DNA of 64,000 nucleotides, taken from the NCBI GenBank assembly GCA_024138015.1, contig JAMXBB010000011.1, forward strand, positions 27,505,520-27,569,519, given 5' to 3'. Under the pieces are notes generated by a model. The model worked only from the letters and a program-made list of their open reading frames with translations. It did not search any database and was not told the DNA's origin. This stretch comes from Lumnitzera littorea (Eukaryota; Streptophyta; Magnoliopsida; Myrtales; Combretaceae). Below are positions 1 to 12,456 of the stretch, piece after piece (position 1 is the stretch's first letter; each line of letters begins with the position of its first letter). Position numbers and translations under genes: made by a program.

Positions 1-491
1 CCCACCATTATCTTCTCTAAAACTTCCCTTCGTGTCTGCTTTGAGGACATTTGAACCACCTTTGGATATGTTAAAATCCTGGAAATTTGTAGTTATGGCT
101 ATGAATTTGGTGGTTGGAAATTTCTGGTTGTAACTATGGTCTTTTGCCAATTAGAAACCCTGCTTATTAGATACTTCACATTCTCATGCACTTTCTCCTC
201 ATAAGAGTGAGGACACTGTGATCATGTGAGAATGTAGAAGCATCTAATCAGTTTGTTCTATTTGGGGGGAGAAAAGACTAAGGCTTTTCAACATGTAATC
301 GATTGCCAACAAGATTAAGAGAGCATGCATATTATATGGTGAAATCTGGTGCCTTTTCCTGCTTCTTTTTCCTTGAGATATTTAAGGAATCAGGATTTTT
401 TAAGGGATAGTTACGTTGTTGTGCTTACTACACAAATTTGTGCTGACTGGGATCATGCTGAACTTGCTCAGTTTTGCTTTCAATGCTTTAG
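1..491 (+). other. Intron of the squalene synthase gene (upstream part outside window)
   Basis: No exon is visible here. The sequence ends in a canonical acceptor (tttag, AG at 490-491). The first codon of the next exon needs one T from the previous exon to give a Cys codon, so an upstream exon must exist outside the window. The AT-rich composition fits a plant intron. Confidence 0.8.
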
Positions 492-3400
492 GTGGTACAA
501 AGGACTATAAGGTTCTCATGGACGAATTTCATCATGTTTCAACTGCTTTTCTGGAACTTGGAAAAGGGTACCAATCTTTCTTATTTTTTTATTATTCAGC
601 TGTTGGTGCTTGCTACATTTCTGTGCCTCCCTACATAGCAATGTCTTGAATCGAATGTTATATCCATCTTAAGTGGGCATATTGAAGTGAAATTTATTAA
701 CATCTTCCCTTTCAAGTGCTACTATTCTTTCTCCCAACTAATCAGTACACCTTTATCCCATTGTTGGAATAGATGAAACTTGGTCATTGGTTGTGCAGTA
801 GTATTTCTCTTTAGATTTGTTTCACCAATGACCTCTGTTATGTTATTGTCTAAACTCATACACTTCTGTGGTTATGCATCCTTGTGCTGAGTTGTTTCCT
901 GTGAAATTATTTTACTTCAGTGTTTATTTCTGTATCTCACCAACAAGGCATTGTTTCGGCTGCTATGAGGACCTGGATGATGTGATATCTATTAATCTTT
1001 TGACCTGTTCATATATTGGTGGGAGTCTCACGGTTTTACTGGTTGTGACAGTTACCAGGAAGCAATTGAGGATATTACCATGAGAATGGGTGCAGGGATG
1101 GCTAAATTTATTTGCAAAGAGGTTTGCATGTACTAGCTATCTCAAGTTTTTTTAATTACTGATAGCTTCATATGGAAATTACTAAAAGAGAATCCACCTC
1201 TCATGGATTGATAGGATGAAATTCATTCAGAGCTTAAAAGATATAAATTAAAGAAACTCCTTTCTGTCATTAGTTGACAAGTATCAGGCTAGAATTCCCC
1301 ATTTTCCTCTGCTGGTGTAAAAATATGTAGCTCATAATTTCTTCAGAAATAGCCTGCTTATCAATTTATAGTGCTTTTATGCATTTTATGCTGCTACTAC
1401 TACTACTACAACACTTAAAACACTTATTCTAGGTGGAGTTGACTATTTTAATCATACTTTATCGCTGCGCCCTATCACAGCATGTATCAATACCACTTGA
1501 ATATGTCATCATTTTTAATTGTTTCTGTCCACATCTATTGGTCTCCCCCTGTGTACACGTCTTTGCATATGGTCGAACCATTTTCTCGTACTTCTCTCAT
1601 TTTCACATTGATGGGTGCTACTTTTGTGCATTTATTTTTTATCCTCTCCATCCTTCTATAAGCCCATTCATCTTATCATTTCTGTCCAATTCATGCTACT
1701 CCCATTTTCAGCTCATGTCCATAGTTTATTTTCCAACATGCAGACCCAGAAAGGTCTGTTAGACTTATAGGTGCCGTGTATAACTTACCTAATAGGTTTT
1801 ATGGGCACCATACAATCGCTTAAATTACCTAATGCACCTCTCCCCATCATCCATCCTGCTTGAATTCCATGTGTTGCATCTTTATCCATGCTCCATCTTT
1901 CTGCAGTATTCACTTAACGATGTATCTTATTTGCTCACTTTTCTGAAGGACCCATTCATATACCTGTTGTCTCTAGAACCGAACTCCATATATTTTGTGG
2001 TGTCATGCATTTTCTGCATATTCAAAATATGACTCATCCTAATGTTTGTCTCTTCTTTTTTATTTGCAGGTGGAAACTGTAGATGACTATGATGAATATT
2101 GTCACTATGTAGCTGGACTTGTTGGATTGGGTCTATCCAAGCTTTTCCATGCTTCTGGCAAGGAAGATCTTGCCCCTGAATCTCTTTCAAATTCTATGGG
2201 TTTGTTTCTTCAGGTATGTAAATGCTAGACAAGACTTAACTCGGTGGCTTTTGCACTCTCAACTTTGAAGTATAGACTTCAGATGATATTGTTGTTAATT
2301 GCAGACAACAAATATCATTCGGGATTATTTGGAAGATATTAATGAGATTCCAAAATCACGCATGTTTTGGCCTCGTGAAATCTGGAACAAATATGTTGAC
2401 AAACTTGAGGTTTGTCTCCTGGCATCTTTGATATTGTCTGTTGTACTTGGGAGAATCCTTCATACCGAATCTTTGTTTTCACTTTCTTAACTGATCATTT
2501 TTTGTTGAATAATTTTTATAGGACTTGAAGTATGAAGAAAATTCTGAAAAAGCAGTGCAATGCCTGAATGACATGGTTACCAATGCTTTGATGCACGTGG
2601 AAGACTGTCTGACTTATATGTCTGCCTTACGAGATCTGGCTATATTTCGATTTTGTGCAATTCCTCAGGTACTGATTCTTACCTTTTTCAAAAGCAGATG
2701 GAGTCAAAATCCTTTCTGTTTTATCCACTATGGGTTTGATATTCTGCTTGAGCGGTACCAAATGCGGTGTTAGTGATGTCAGAGATAATAGAAGTCCAAT
2801 CGGAATCAATCAAATGGACAACAGATTATGGAGTCTTTTCTTTTAGAACTTCTAGCACTAAGTATTCTGCTCTCTCTCTCCTTTTTCAAGTCAGCAATCA
2901 ATATCTGACAATATACTTGTAGGGAAAAATCCACAATGTTTTTTTTCTAGGCATTCAAGATCTTGTGGTATACAGCCTGGGAGGATTACCATGCTTCTTT
3001 ATGAAATTATAGATTATTCCTGGCAACATTACAGTCGAGTCCAACTGTCTCACTCTGCATCTGTTGCATGAAGTATGCCATTGAGGTCAAAGTGTAGTTT
3101 GAAATATTACTGTCGCCAATATTAATGCGGAAATATTATGTTAGAAGAAACTTGACTGTTTATGTGAGGACTAGATGGTCTTTAATACTGTTCTTAGGAA
3201 TATAATTAGTATCCCTTTTTAATCGATGCTAATTCTATAGACCCTAATGTGTTAAAAAATTGCTCTTGCAGTGAACTATAAGTTTCATTTTGTGCTCAAG
3301 AAAATATAGGATCCATTTACGCTTTACATATTTTCTGACTTCGATTTTTCAGCCCTTTGAATACGCTGTTTTCTTCTGTAGATCATGGCAATTGGAACAC

Positions 3401-4443
3401 TTGCTTTATGCTACAACAATATTGAAGTGTTCAGAGGTGTAGTGAAAATGAGGCGTGGTAAGAAAATAATTTTTTGATTTCTTTTTCCATGTGCTAATTG
3501 TTAAGTGAATGACTGATGTTTGATGGGCTGAAGTTTATCATGATTTGAAATAACGAAAGCATATTTTAAAAATTAACATTGTCATATTCATAATATTGAA
3601 CCATTTCTTACCTTTGCATTTTGGGGAAAAAAAATATCACAATAATTGAGAACAGAAATCCTATTTAAGTTATTTATGTGCAATTGTATTGAAAACAGAA
3701 ATTATCTTTGTTTGCAAAATGTGCACTTGAATCAACTGTGTTCTTGTCAAGTGCTCATGTTATTATAGAATTTCTGATGTGACAGCTACTATGCTGTTTA
3801 GGTCTTACTGCTAAAATTATACATCAGACGAGCACAATGGCTGATGTCTATGGCGCTTTCTTTGACTTTTCATGTATGCTTAAATCCAAGGTATTTTATC
3901 AGAAATTAGAATTCATTGGACCGTTATATTAGGTCAGTGATGCCATGCTTTCTATTTGCAATGTTCCTCATCTACTTGCTTCAACAGGTGGACAAGAATG
4001 ATCCAAATGCCACGAAAACTTTAAACAGACTAGATGTTATACTGAAAACATGCAGAGATTCTGGCCAACTAAGCAAAAGGTTTACCGCAATATTTAGTTG
4101 CATTTTACTCAGCAACTTGAAACCTTAACCAATCTTTTGTTATCTAACAAAGTATGCATGGAACTTTTCAGGAGATCCTATATACTTGATCATAAATCAA
4201 GACACGGCTCTTTGTTGGTAAGTTTCCCATCTGCTTCTTTGGCCACTGAGATTACAAGAATGGCTAATTGACCGTGACATTTACGTGCAGATTGTTCTGT
4301 TATTCCTTGTACTGGCGATATTTTTCGCATATCTCTTGGGACAACAGCCAAATAATAGGTGCATGTCTTATCACTTGTTCATTGTCATATGATGAGCGGT
4401 TGATCTTTTCTTATATCGTTGTGTATGTTTGTGCAGGATTTGA
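492..4443 (+). CDS. SQS: Squalene synthase (farnesyl-diphosphate farnesyltransferase), 3' exons, partial
   Basis: Squalene synthase condenses two farnesyl diphosphates to squalene through presqualene diphosphate, using NADPH; it is the entry step to sterols and triterpenes on the ER membrane. Exons by splice site and phase: 492-567, 1052-1121, 2070-2213, 2305-2409, 2522-2668, 3382-3457, 3802-3890, 3988-4079, 4172-4217, 4291-4358, 4437-4443. Together they give about 306 codons with no stop, so about 109 N-terminal residues of a ~415-residue protein, including the first Asp-rich motif, lie upstream. Visible are GTKDYKVLMDEFHHVSTAF, the second Asp-rich motif DYLED (about residue 213), RFCAIPQ and MRRGLTAK. 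A hydrophobic stretch encoded by 4291-4350 is the C-terminal membrane anchor. All introns are GT-AG. The last junction gives a short tail ending at TGA 4441-4443; retention of that intron would end instead at TGA 4390-4392. Confidence 0.95.
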
Positions 4444-5384
4444 GCCTTTTTCTAGAGGTCCTAAAGCAATTGATGGGTAGCGAAGCAAATGTATGTTTTA
4501 TTTTTGAGTTTTTCTCTTGTACTTTATCCAACACTGAGTGTGAGAAGTAATAACTTTGTATAATCCAATATAAAAATGCGTTTGATCTCTCTCTCTCCCT
4601 CCTTAAAAAAAAAAAAAAAAAAAAAAAAAGGAGATGAAAAATGCCTAAACTTAGTGCTCTTAATTCAGAGATACAGATTGGCAAGGTTAGGTTGAGTTCT
4701 ATTTGAAACTTTCAATACTAAGCCTTGAGAAGGCCGAGATTGTTATTTGGTCAGCACACGATCTAAACTTACGCAAGTAGGAGCGCGGAAATTGTTTACC
4801 ACAATATATTTAATATCTGTTATCGTAAATGTTTTACTGTTATCATAGTCGTATGAAGGTGTTACAATTATCGGTTGCTTTTAGCGTTTAATGGAGGTTA
4901 GAGGTGAGGCTGGTGATCGGTAATTGATAGTGATGATTAACCATTTCCGAAGCGTAAAGAGTCGATGACAACGATATTTTTTTCGAGAAAATGAATTGCC
5001 AGCCGTTAACAAAGTGTAGAGGGTTAAATCTCATAAGCGGGTTTTAAGCCTATTAGTTAATTGGGTTTAATTCTTTGAGTAAGGTTGATATGATCTAAAA
5101 AGTTGGATCTAGGTATTCGGAATGATAAGGGAGTTTTGACATGGTAAACTTGAAGTAAGGCTTGTTAAATCAGTTCATTTAATTCGATTTTTTTAGTCCG
5201 GCTTATATTAAGAAAATAATGCCACCATTGGGCCTAGATGCATTAAAGAGGATCCATTTGAGATTTATAAAAGAAGGGATCGATTCTAATCGTTGATTAT
5301 CATTTGGATGAGATCAATGGCTAATTCCTATAAATACTTTCTTCTCTCTCTTATTTAGACTAGAGAGATTGTTGACACCCGATT
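4444..5384 (+). other. 3' UTR and downstream intergenic DNA of SQS
   Basis: The start presumably holds the SQS 3' UTR. No clear gene is seen. A cctataaatact TATA-like sequence near 5330 followed by a CT-rich stretch looks promoter- or LTR-like, but I could not define element ends. The sequence becomes alignable to Tat-2 gag at about 5385, which marks the junction with retroelement Tat-1. Confidence 0.5.
4588..4629 (+). repeat. CT-rich microsatellite plus 25-nt poly(A) tract
   Basis: A run of CT dinucleotides is followed by 25 A's (4605-4629). It could be a simple repeat or the tail of an old retroposon; no retroposon body was recognised upstream. Confidence 0.8.
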
Positions 5385-5700
5385 CTTACATAAACTAAGG
5401 CCTAATGGGTACACCTCGTACATCCCCTTGAGTTGACAATTCGATAAATCATGTTTAAGGTCCAAGAGCAACTCCATAGACCACTAAGCATTTGCAAAAT
5501 GCCAAAACTGACAAACTTAGGAAAATATTGTAACTACCAAAGGGCATATAGGCACAACACCAATAAGTGTTGCCACCTCAAGAATGTAGTTGAAGGCTTA
5601 GTTTGCAAAGGTTGCATTGACCACTTTGTGGTAGACGAGAAAAACCAAATCCAATGGTCAACCCAACGTCGCTAAGTGGATAACCAATAGCAATAGCACA
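5385..5700 (+). pseudogene. Tat-1 gag 3' end, Cys/His-rich segment
   Basis: The 5451-5675 frame encodes a segment with YCNYQRAYRHNT and KCCHLKN, matching the Cys-His segment near the end of Tat gag. Tat-2 has the same segment around 46400-46560, including the shared motif DEKNQIQW. Upstream gag is absent, so this is a truncated remnant. Confidence 0.65.
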
Positions 5701-5879
5701 ATCAGCATGCCAATACTTTGACGGACGAACAGAACTGCAAGGGATGACAAGACCAAATCAACACCATATTCGGTGGCCCTAGGTTCTTATCAAGTGATAC
5801 AACCATAAAAGGCAAACACAAGGTTCACATCATAAGAAATAATAAGCTAAAGATTGATACAGTTATCACTTTTACCGAT

Positions 5880-6330
5880 GTGGATGAGTAGGGAATAAAC
5901 CTACCCCATTGTGACACACTCATCATAAATGTTGAAATCGAGTCCTTTAACATCCCTAAAACATTCGTTAATAGTAGCAGTTTAGTAGACATACTCTTTT
6001 ATAGTGCCTTTGAGCAAATGAGAGAACAACTCAACTAGCCACTTCAATCGTACAATCATGGCCTAACAGGGTTCAGAGGTGATAGACCAGTCCCTGCTAA
6101 GGGAATTATCACCTTATTGGTTCAACTAAGTGATGACAAACATGTAGCCACACAATCAATAAACTTCGTCATCGTCAATATATGGTCACCAAACAACACC
6201 GTCCTTGGCAAACCAAGCATCGCCAAATTTGACATGTTTATCAACTAACAATGCCTTAAAGCAAAGTTTACAACACCTACTAGTGTGGGCGAGGCTAGAG
6301 GTAACCACGCTCTATCTAAAATTCTCTATC
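5880..6330 (+). pseudogene. Tat-1 aspartic protease (retropepsin) remnant
   Basis: Around 5960-6005 the frame encodes NSSSLVDILFYSAF, aligned with the retropepsin active-site region. Tat-2 has DSRSSVDILFYNAF at the same place. Position 1 of the catalytic D-[ST]-G is Asn and the Gly is Ser, so the site is dead. YNHGLTGF follows downstream, typical of Tat proteases. Confidence 0.6.
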
Positions 6331-6449
6331 TCAAAGCTCAATCTAGAAACAATGCCATGAACATCGAATCCACTAACTCCTTTACTTCCTTAACGTAGGG
6401 AGAGCTTACAGAAGAGACCCTAGAAATCAAGATATTAGTTACCTTTGGC

Positions 6450-7290
6450 ATGATAACTAAAATAGGGGCCGCACTGTCGGATAGCGACAAAGTCAAGCTT
6501 ACAAATTTCCTCAATGAAAACTCAGTCGTCTTTACGTCTACCCTAAAGGACATGCTAGGAATCATCAACATCTCCAAGGCTACTCATCACTTCGATGTCA
6601 ATCTAGCCATTCGACCTATCAAGCAAAAGAAACAATACGTCACATGAGAACGATAGGCTGTGATCTAGGAGGAAGTATGCAAGCTCCTCTAAGCAGGTTT
6701 CATTTGGCAAGAGAAATACCTAGAGTGACTTGCCAATATAGTACTTGTCAAAAAACTAAATGGGAACTGGCGCATGTATGTCGACTAATCGATCTCAATA
6801 AGGCATGCCCTAAGGACTGCTTCCCCCTATTGCGTATCTACCAGCTTGTCAATTTAACGTCTGGTCACGCTTTTCTTAGATTCATAGACGCCTACTTTGA
6901 ATACAAAAGATCTAAATAGCTCTCGAAGACTAAGTCCATATGTCCTTCGGTACAGGCTTCGAGATTTATTGCTATAAGGTAATGCCCTTTAGTTTAAAAA
7001 AGCTAGGGCTACATATGAAAGGTTGATCACTTACATCTTCAAGTCACAAATAGGCAGGAACATTGAGGTCTATGTTAATGACATGTTAGCTAAGAGCAAA
7101 ACTAGAAAAGACCATATTGACGACCTCTACAATATCTTCCAAACACTTAGTTGATTCCAAATGAAGCTTAACCCTTAGAAGTGCATCTTTGGAGTTGCTT
7201 TAGGCAAGTTTCTTAGTTTCATGGTCACAGAACGAGGAATAGAAGCGAACCCAGATGAAATTAAAGTAGTCTAAGACATGCAAGCTTTGA
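6450..7290 (+). pseudogene. Tat-1 reverse transcriptase remnant
   Basis: Frames at 6450-6647 and 6644-6919 cover the linker before RT and RT motifs such as DLNKACPKDCFPL and SGHAFLRFIDAYF. A frameshift follows, and the catalytic box at 7071-7082 reads YVND instead of YVDD. The stretch to 7290 continues with the KCIFGVALGKF block. Tat-2 carries the same domain at 47480-48050. Confidence 0.75.
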
Positions 7291-7299
7291 CAAAATCAA

Positions 7300-7867
7300 G
7301 GAAGTCTAGTGACGAACAAGAAGGGTAGCTGCACTTAATCGGTTCATATCTCGTAGTGCTGATAAATGCGCCTAATTTTTTAATTTGCTCAAACACCTTG
7401 CTGCATTCAAGTGGACACCAGAATGTTAGTGAGCTTTCCAAGAGTTGAAGAGCTTCCTGGTAACCTCGCCTATACTGTCTAAACCAATATCTGGAGAGGA
7501 ATTATACTTATAACTTGTAGTTAGTGACAAGGCATTATCCTCAGTACTCGTTCGAGTTGATAGCCACGACCACCAACTAGTCTACTACGTTAGTCACATC
7601 CTCCAAGGGCCAAAACTTAGATACGCCAAGATAGAAAAGTTTACCCTCGCAGTGGTCATTGCAGCCTGAAAACTAAGGCCCTACTTCTAGTCACATCCAA
7701 TCATTATACTAATAGACGTACTACTTAAAATTGTACTATAGAGGCCCGACACTTTGGGCCAAATGATGAAGTACTCCCTTAAACTCAGTGCTCATGGAGT
7801 CTAGTTTTGCCCTAAGCAGGTAATCAAGGCATAGGTCCTTATAGACTTTATAGCAAATTAAACTAGA
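7300..7867 (+). pseudogene. Tat-1 Ty3-type RNase H remnant
   Basis: Broken frames follow the RT in the usual order and align at DNA level with Tat-2 49141-49690. Many in-frame TAG codons are present. No intact catalytic set can be listed. Confidence 0.5.
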
Positions 7868-8140
7868 GTGGACGAGCCCCCACTTGAGCTCACCAAACCC
7901 ATTTGGATGCTCCACATTGATGGCTCCTCTACTAAGGGGAGGAGTGGGGTTGGTATCACATTACAAGGGCCATATGGAACAAAGATCCTCTATGCCCTAA
8001 AGTTTGGCTTTCTAGTAGGTAATAATGAAGCCGAATACAATATCACTAACCTAAGAATTACAAAGGGCATCGGGGGTAGAAAAGCTCAGCTTACACTTAG
8101 ATCCATGTTGGTTTTACAGCAAGTCAAAGGGGAATATTAG
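7868..8140 (+). pseudogene. Tat-1 second (archaeal-type) RNase H domain
   Basis: An open 90-codon frame encodes WMLHIDGSSTKGRSGVGI and LKFGFLVGNNEAEYN. The first is the DGS start of the RVT_3-type RNase H fold, the second the NNEAEY helix with its catalytic Glu. A second RNase H after the Ty3 one is diagnostic for the Tat lineage. The frame breaks after 8140. Confidence 0.75.
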
Positions 8141-8379
8141 ACTATAGGTGAAACAATGGCCAAGTATTTACATCTAGTGCGGGAACTTCTTGTGGAGTTC
8201 ACTTTATAGGAAGTCAACAAGATCTTGCAAGCAGAAAATGCAGAGGCAGATAAATTATCCAAGATAGCCTCATTTACCATTCCTACATCACACAATTGTG
8301 ATAAGTCACTCTTTATGCAATACCTCCTCGAGTGAAGCATAAAGGTATAATAGCAATAAGTCATAGAGATGATAGAAGT

Positions 8380-8721
8380 AACCCTAGAGCCCTCTTTGAT
8401 GGACTTTCTTGCGTATTACTTCAAGACTAGAGTGTTACTTGAGGATTAAGTAGAGGCAAAGAAGCTAACTTACATTGCAGCTAACTATACATTGATCAAT
8501 GATATACTCTATCAATGAGGACACAGCATCTTGCTCCTTAAATGCCTCCGGATAGAGGAGGGCACCTATGTCCTTGAGTAGCTCCACTCAGGAATTTACA
8601 GCAATCACATTTAGTAGCAAGTATTATACCTCCAAGCACTAAGGCTAGGTTATTATTGGCTTATGATGAAGGAGAATGCTAAGACCATGGTCTAGAGATG
8701 TTACTCCTACTAAAAGCATGC
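8380..8721 (+). pseudogene. Tat-1 integrase N-terminal (zinc-binding) part
   Basis: Decayed frames end in the zinc-finger region (a CxxCxKH-like end near 8698-8719). The intact counterpart is in Tat-2 at about 50380-50545 (CHSCQKH). The frame is cut at 8721 by the large solo LTR and resumes at 11940. Confidence 0.65.
8717..8721. repeat. Target-site duplication, left (CATGC)
   Basis: Matches CATGC at 11940-11944 on the other side of the 3.2-kb LTR. Confidence 0.65.
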
Positions 8722-9773
8722 CTGTTGCGCCCCAAATCATAGAGTCGTAATAGTCTTATTGTATAAACTAACCTAAGCTAAAGGCTAGTTACTTAGTTGT
8801 TGATGTAGGTATAGCTTACACAAGGCATTTACCACTTTCATATTTCAAGCCATCTAATTTTGAGTCTGATAGATATCAATTTGTGATGTAATATTTCAAA
8901 ATAGCTTTGTAAAATAAACTTGTAATCCAAATGATCGAGAAAATTAAGCTTTACAAGTCTTTTAGAGTATAATATCTCAATTTCAACAAAAAGTTCTAAA
9001 AGTAAATTGATTTAAGAAAATAGAGTGATTAATAAAGGATTTATAGAAGATTACAGGTTAATAGAGCATAGTAACAGTATCAGTAATTGAAAACTAGAGG
9101 ATCACTAGTAAAGACCTTATTAGTTTCCCTATAAGTTAGTAAAGTTGGCAAAGAAATAAAAACATAGTCTATTAGTCTTGAATCTCACTCATTGATCTCG
9201 TTCTCTAGTATTTGTGAAACTTGGTGTGATACTAGTAAGTGTATTGGAAACTTGCAAAAGAGTTATAGGGGAGTGAGTGACAATTTGCTTAATAAGTATG
9301 ATAAAAACAATAGGACATATCAGTCATCATGTAATCGGGGTTTTCAAGTAAGGTTAATTAGATGCAATACATGTTCAGGCAAATGTTATTGTACTATGTT
9401 GACCAGTTGTTGTGAAATCAAAGAAATTTTACCCGCTTTAATATAGGTTTTGAGGAGTTTGATGTCGCGTATTTCGCGGATCAAAACTAAACCAAGGCTT
9501 ATGCAATAGAAAAACACGCTTCACCTGAGACTACCTTCGAATTGCGGTCTTTAACCTTGCCACAAACTCCTCTTCTGTCATTTAGTTTGACTAAGGGTAG
9601 GGAAAGGATAATTTCTGCTATCCTCATCGAATGGTCCGTGTTTAGCTCTAGAATCCTAGTCGTTTATCTTGATGGATTGTGGTACAGGTCTAGTTAGAAG
9701 TTAGGTCAAGTTTGAATTAGTTTGCCTCTTAAGGTGATCAAGCAATTTTCATACAATTCAATCAATGCAATAC

Positions 9774-9921
9774 CATAAGGTAACCAATACATAAAGTCCA
9801 GTATTCCTTAACAGCAAAATAATATCTAAGCACATGCGCTACACACACATAAGGTAACCAATACATAAAGTCCAGTATTCCTTAACAGCAAAATAATATC
9901 TAAGCACATGCGCTACACACA
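9774..9921 (+). repeat. Perfect 74-bp tandem duplication
   Basis: Two adjacent identical 74-bp units (9774-9847, 9848-9921) begin cataaggtaacc and end with an acacaca run. They lie within the large solo LTR. Confidence 0.9.
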
Positions 9922-10224
9922 CATAAGCTAATAACTTCTAATCACAAACGTGACACATACTAAGGTCTCAAAGAATGCTTAAGCAATATTTTAAAGTATA
10001 GTGAAGTACTGATTCCACTTACCTAGACCTTAATCGCTTGCTAACTCGGTTGTTCACTTGTCCTAGTAGGTGATCCCTTGATGTTTATCTTGATGTGGTA
10101 CTTTATTCTACATATAAATTAGGAAATATTGCTAATTTACTCATTTATACTAGAATTAGATTAATTAGTCGTTGGTTCATTTACCTACACCCTAAGTATT
10201 GGGAGTTTAGAATAATACTATAAG

Positions 10225-10995
10225 TTTATGTTACCTTTTGAGTTATCTTTTGAGTTAAGATGTTCTTGAAATATGTACTGGAGAAGCTTTTGAGATATTT
10301 ACACTACTTAGGTATTGAAGTTCACTATAGATTCATCCTTTGCGTCAATTTCTGATGACGGTAAATCCCCAAGATTTTCAATAACCACCTTCTGAGCGAA
10401 GTTCTAAGTTAAGTTATCCTTGAAGTTCTTAAACTGGAAGTTTCTAAGTTATCCCTTGAGTCACATCGGGGTTAAGGGGTTAACAAGTTTATCCTCTAAA
10501 CCATCACCTGAGTTTGATAAACACCTAAGATGTTGTACGGATTACCTTCTGAGGCAACTTCTGAGTGATCACATATTTGTAATTACCACCAAATATTACT
10601 CTAAGTTACCTTCTAACTAAGTTGTTGAGTTTACTAAAATTTAAATTTCTTAACAGAAACCCTTTAAGATATCTTTTAAGACCAGCAACTTTAAAGTTCT
10701 TAAAAATATTCCCTTTGATTTAGCCTTTGAGATTCCCTTGTTTTACTCATAACTCATAATCTTGCCTTTGATTTAACTTCTAAGTAAATATCAAATAGAA
10801 CATTTGCCCCCTAACTTCCTTTAAGATACCCTTTGACTCTATTATTGACAAGAATTTTAAGAGAATTATCCTTTGACCAAGGTTTTGAATCCTTTATTCT
10901 TATATTTTCTTCATAGGTTTTGCTTCTAACTTATCCTTTGAGTATCATTCTAGTGCAAAAACTCATTTACAGAACCCTCTAAGCTATCTTTTGCC
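10225..10995 (+). repeat. Degenerate short interspersed motif cluster
   Basis: The motif atcctttgagt and variants (accttctgag, atcttttgag, gcctttgat) recur about a dozen times at irregular spacing in 770 bp of the solo LTR. It looks like a decayed tandem repeat. Confidence 0.45.
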
Positions 10996-11939
10996 TAAGT
11001 TCAATTTTACATATACTTTGTTGGTCCTTCCACTTTGCCCCAAACTTCAGTAAAACAACCAAAAAAATACTCCAATCCATACTTGACAGGATCATTACAA
11101 CCACCTTTCTTATATAACACATCATCATTTACCAATTTCTTCTATTCTTATATTATTAAATTATTCACATAAGTGGTACATACTTGATTTTGTTACTTCT
11201 TCCAACAAAACCCCTCCTAACAACACCCATATATCACAAAATACATCAATAATTAGTGAAGCTTAGAATCCAAGTGAGGTCCTTAAGAGAAATACTCTTT
11301 TTTTTTTTTTCCCAAAAATACCATTTTAATCATAATTTAGGGCTTAAAATCCATTAAAAATTATAAAAAATAGTTTATGAAAAATCTCTTTATAGCAATT
11401 TAGTATAAGTAAAGAATAGTTTATAGAAAAAATTTTGGACTTAAAACTACATTGATAAGGTTGTAACGTATAGGGTATAGGGTAGTTCTCAGGTGCCACA
11501 TGATAGGTTCTAGGTATAAGAACTTGGAAACCTATACTTATAAGGTAGGGTACAGGTAGGTCTCATATTTTACTTACCCTGTACTCGCTCATCCCTAGTA
11601 TACATGTATACTTGAAAATTATACATGACATATATACATATATTATACATGTTATTTTATATTCCATAATAATTTTATTACATATATTATTTATTTTAGG
11701 AGTTTACGAATTAACGAAATCTATTTTACGCATTTATGATAAATAATATGTATATAGTTAAATTACACTATTTTAGCTATATTATTTTTATTTTATTATA
11801 TTTCTAATATCTTAGTCTATGGGGTGTCATCATCTAATATCTCAAGTTTACTTGTAAATTTTGTAGGTCATTCGAGTTAGTTCCACTAATGTTTTAAATT
11901 ACTCGCTCGAACAACTACATGAAAATTGTAAGGCTTACA

Positions 11940-12360
11940 CATGCACCAATTGCCTACACCCCCAGTTTGGAGTTATACCCCTTGATAAGCCCATGGCCAT
12001 TTGCGTAGTGGAGATTAGACATCCTAGACCCCTTCTTGAAAGCCTTGGCAAGTCGACAATTCATCTTGATGGCAATGGATTACTTCATTAAGTGGGCAGA
12101 GGCATGGGTTGTTGTGACCATCACAGCTTGAGTTGCCAAAGGATTTGTGCTTACCTACATATTATCCAGCTTCAAAGTACCTATAGGTTGATAACTGACA
12201 ATAGGAGACAATTCAATAGCCCTCAATTGGGCAGCCCTTGTATAAGCAGTTGATGATTTGGGAAAAGATGCTTACAAGCTCTAGACATTGAAGGGATGAC
12301 CTATCCCTAAGCATGGAGCGCTAAGAATCTAAGGCTTTACTTTCCCTAAGTATAATGATG
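11940..12360 (+). pseudogene. Tat-1 integrase core and C-terminal remnant
   Basis: The sequence resumes the integrase right after the solo LTR: PWPFA, then a TAG in place of the usual Gln, a catalytic-core block with MDYF near 12070, and TDN near 12200. A deletion then joins to the pol end near 12260-12345. The end of pol lies within about 12300-12345. Confidence 0.65.
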
Positions 12361-12456
12361 ACAATCGAAAGCACTTGTAACCATGGTTGGATGCAATGAA
12401 TTAATTAAGTTTCTAGCATGTGCCCCTTTCTTTCTCTCATACCTTATGACCTCAAG

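Larger units (their letters stand above)
8722..11939 (+). mobile_element. Large solo LTR (3.2 kb) inserted in Tat-1 integrase
   Basis: The block starts TGTTGCGCCCC (8723) and ends GGCTTACA (11939), so it has TG...CA ends. CATGC at 8717-8721 and at 11940-11944 looks like a 5-bp target duplication, with one extra C at 8722. Removing the block rejoins the integrase sequence in register with Tat-2. No gag or pol is seen inside, so it is a solo LTR. The 5' end and several inner blocks (for example 9491-9600 against 38350-38456) match the second solo LTR at 37706-40626. Length and start resemble Del/Tekay chromovirus LTRs, but the lineage is an inference. Confidence 0.75.

Noticed and set aside
1433..1762. 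109-codon open frame
   Set aside because: Lies within an SQS intron, is low in complexity, and has no domain.
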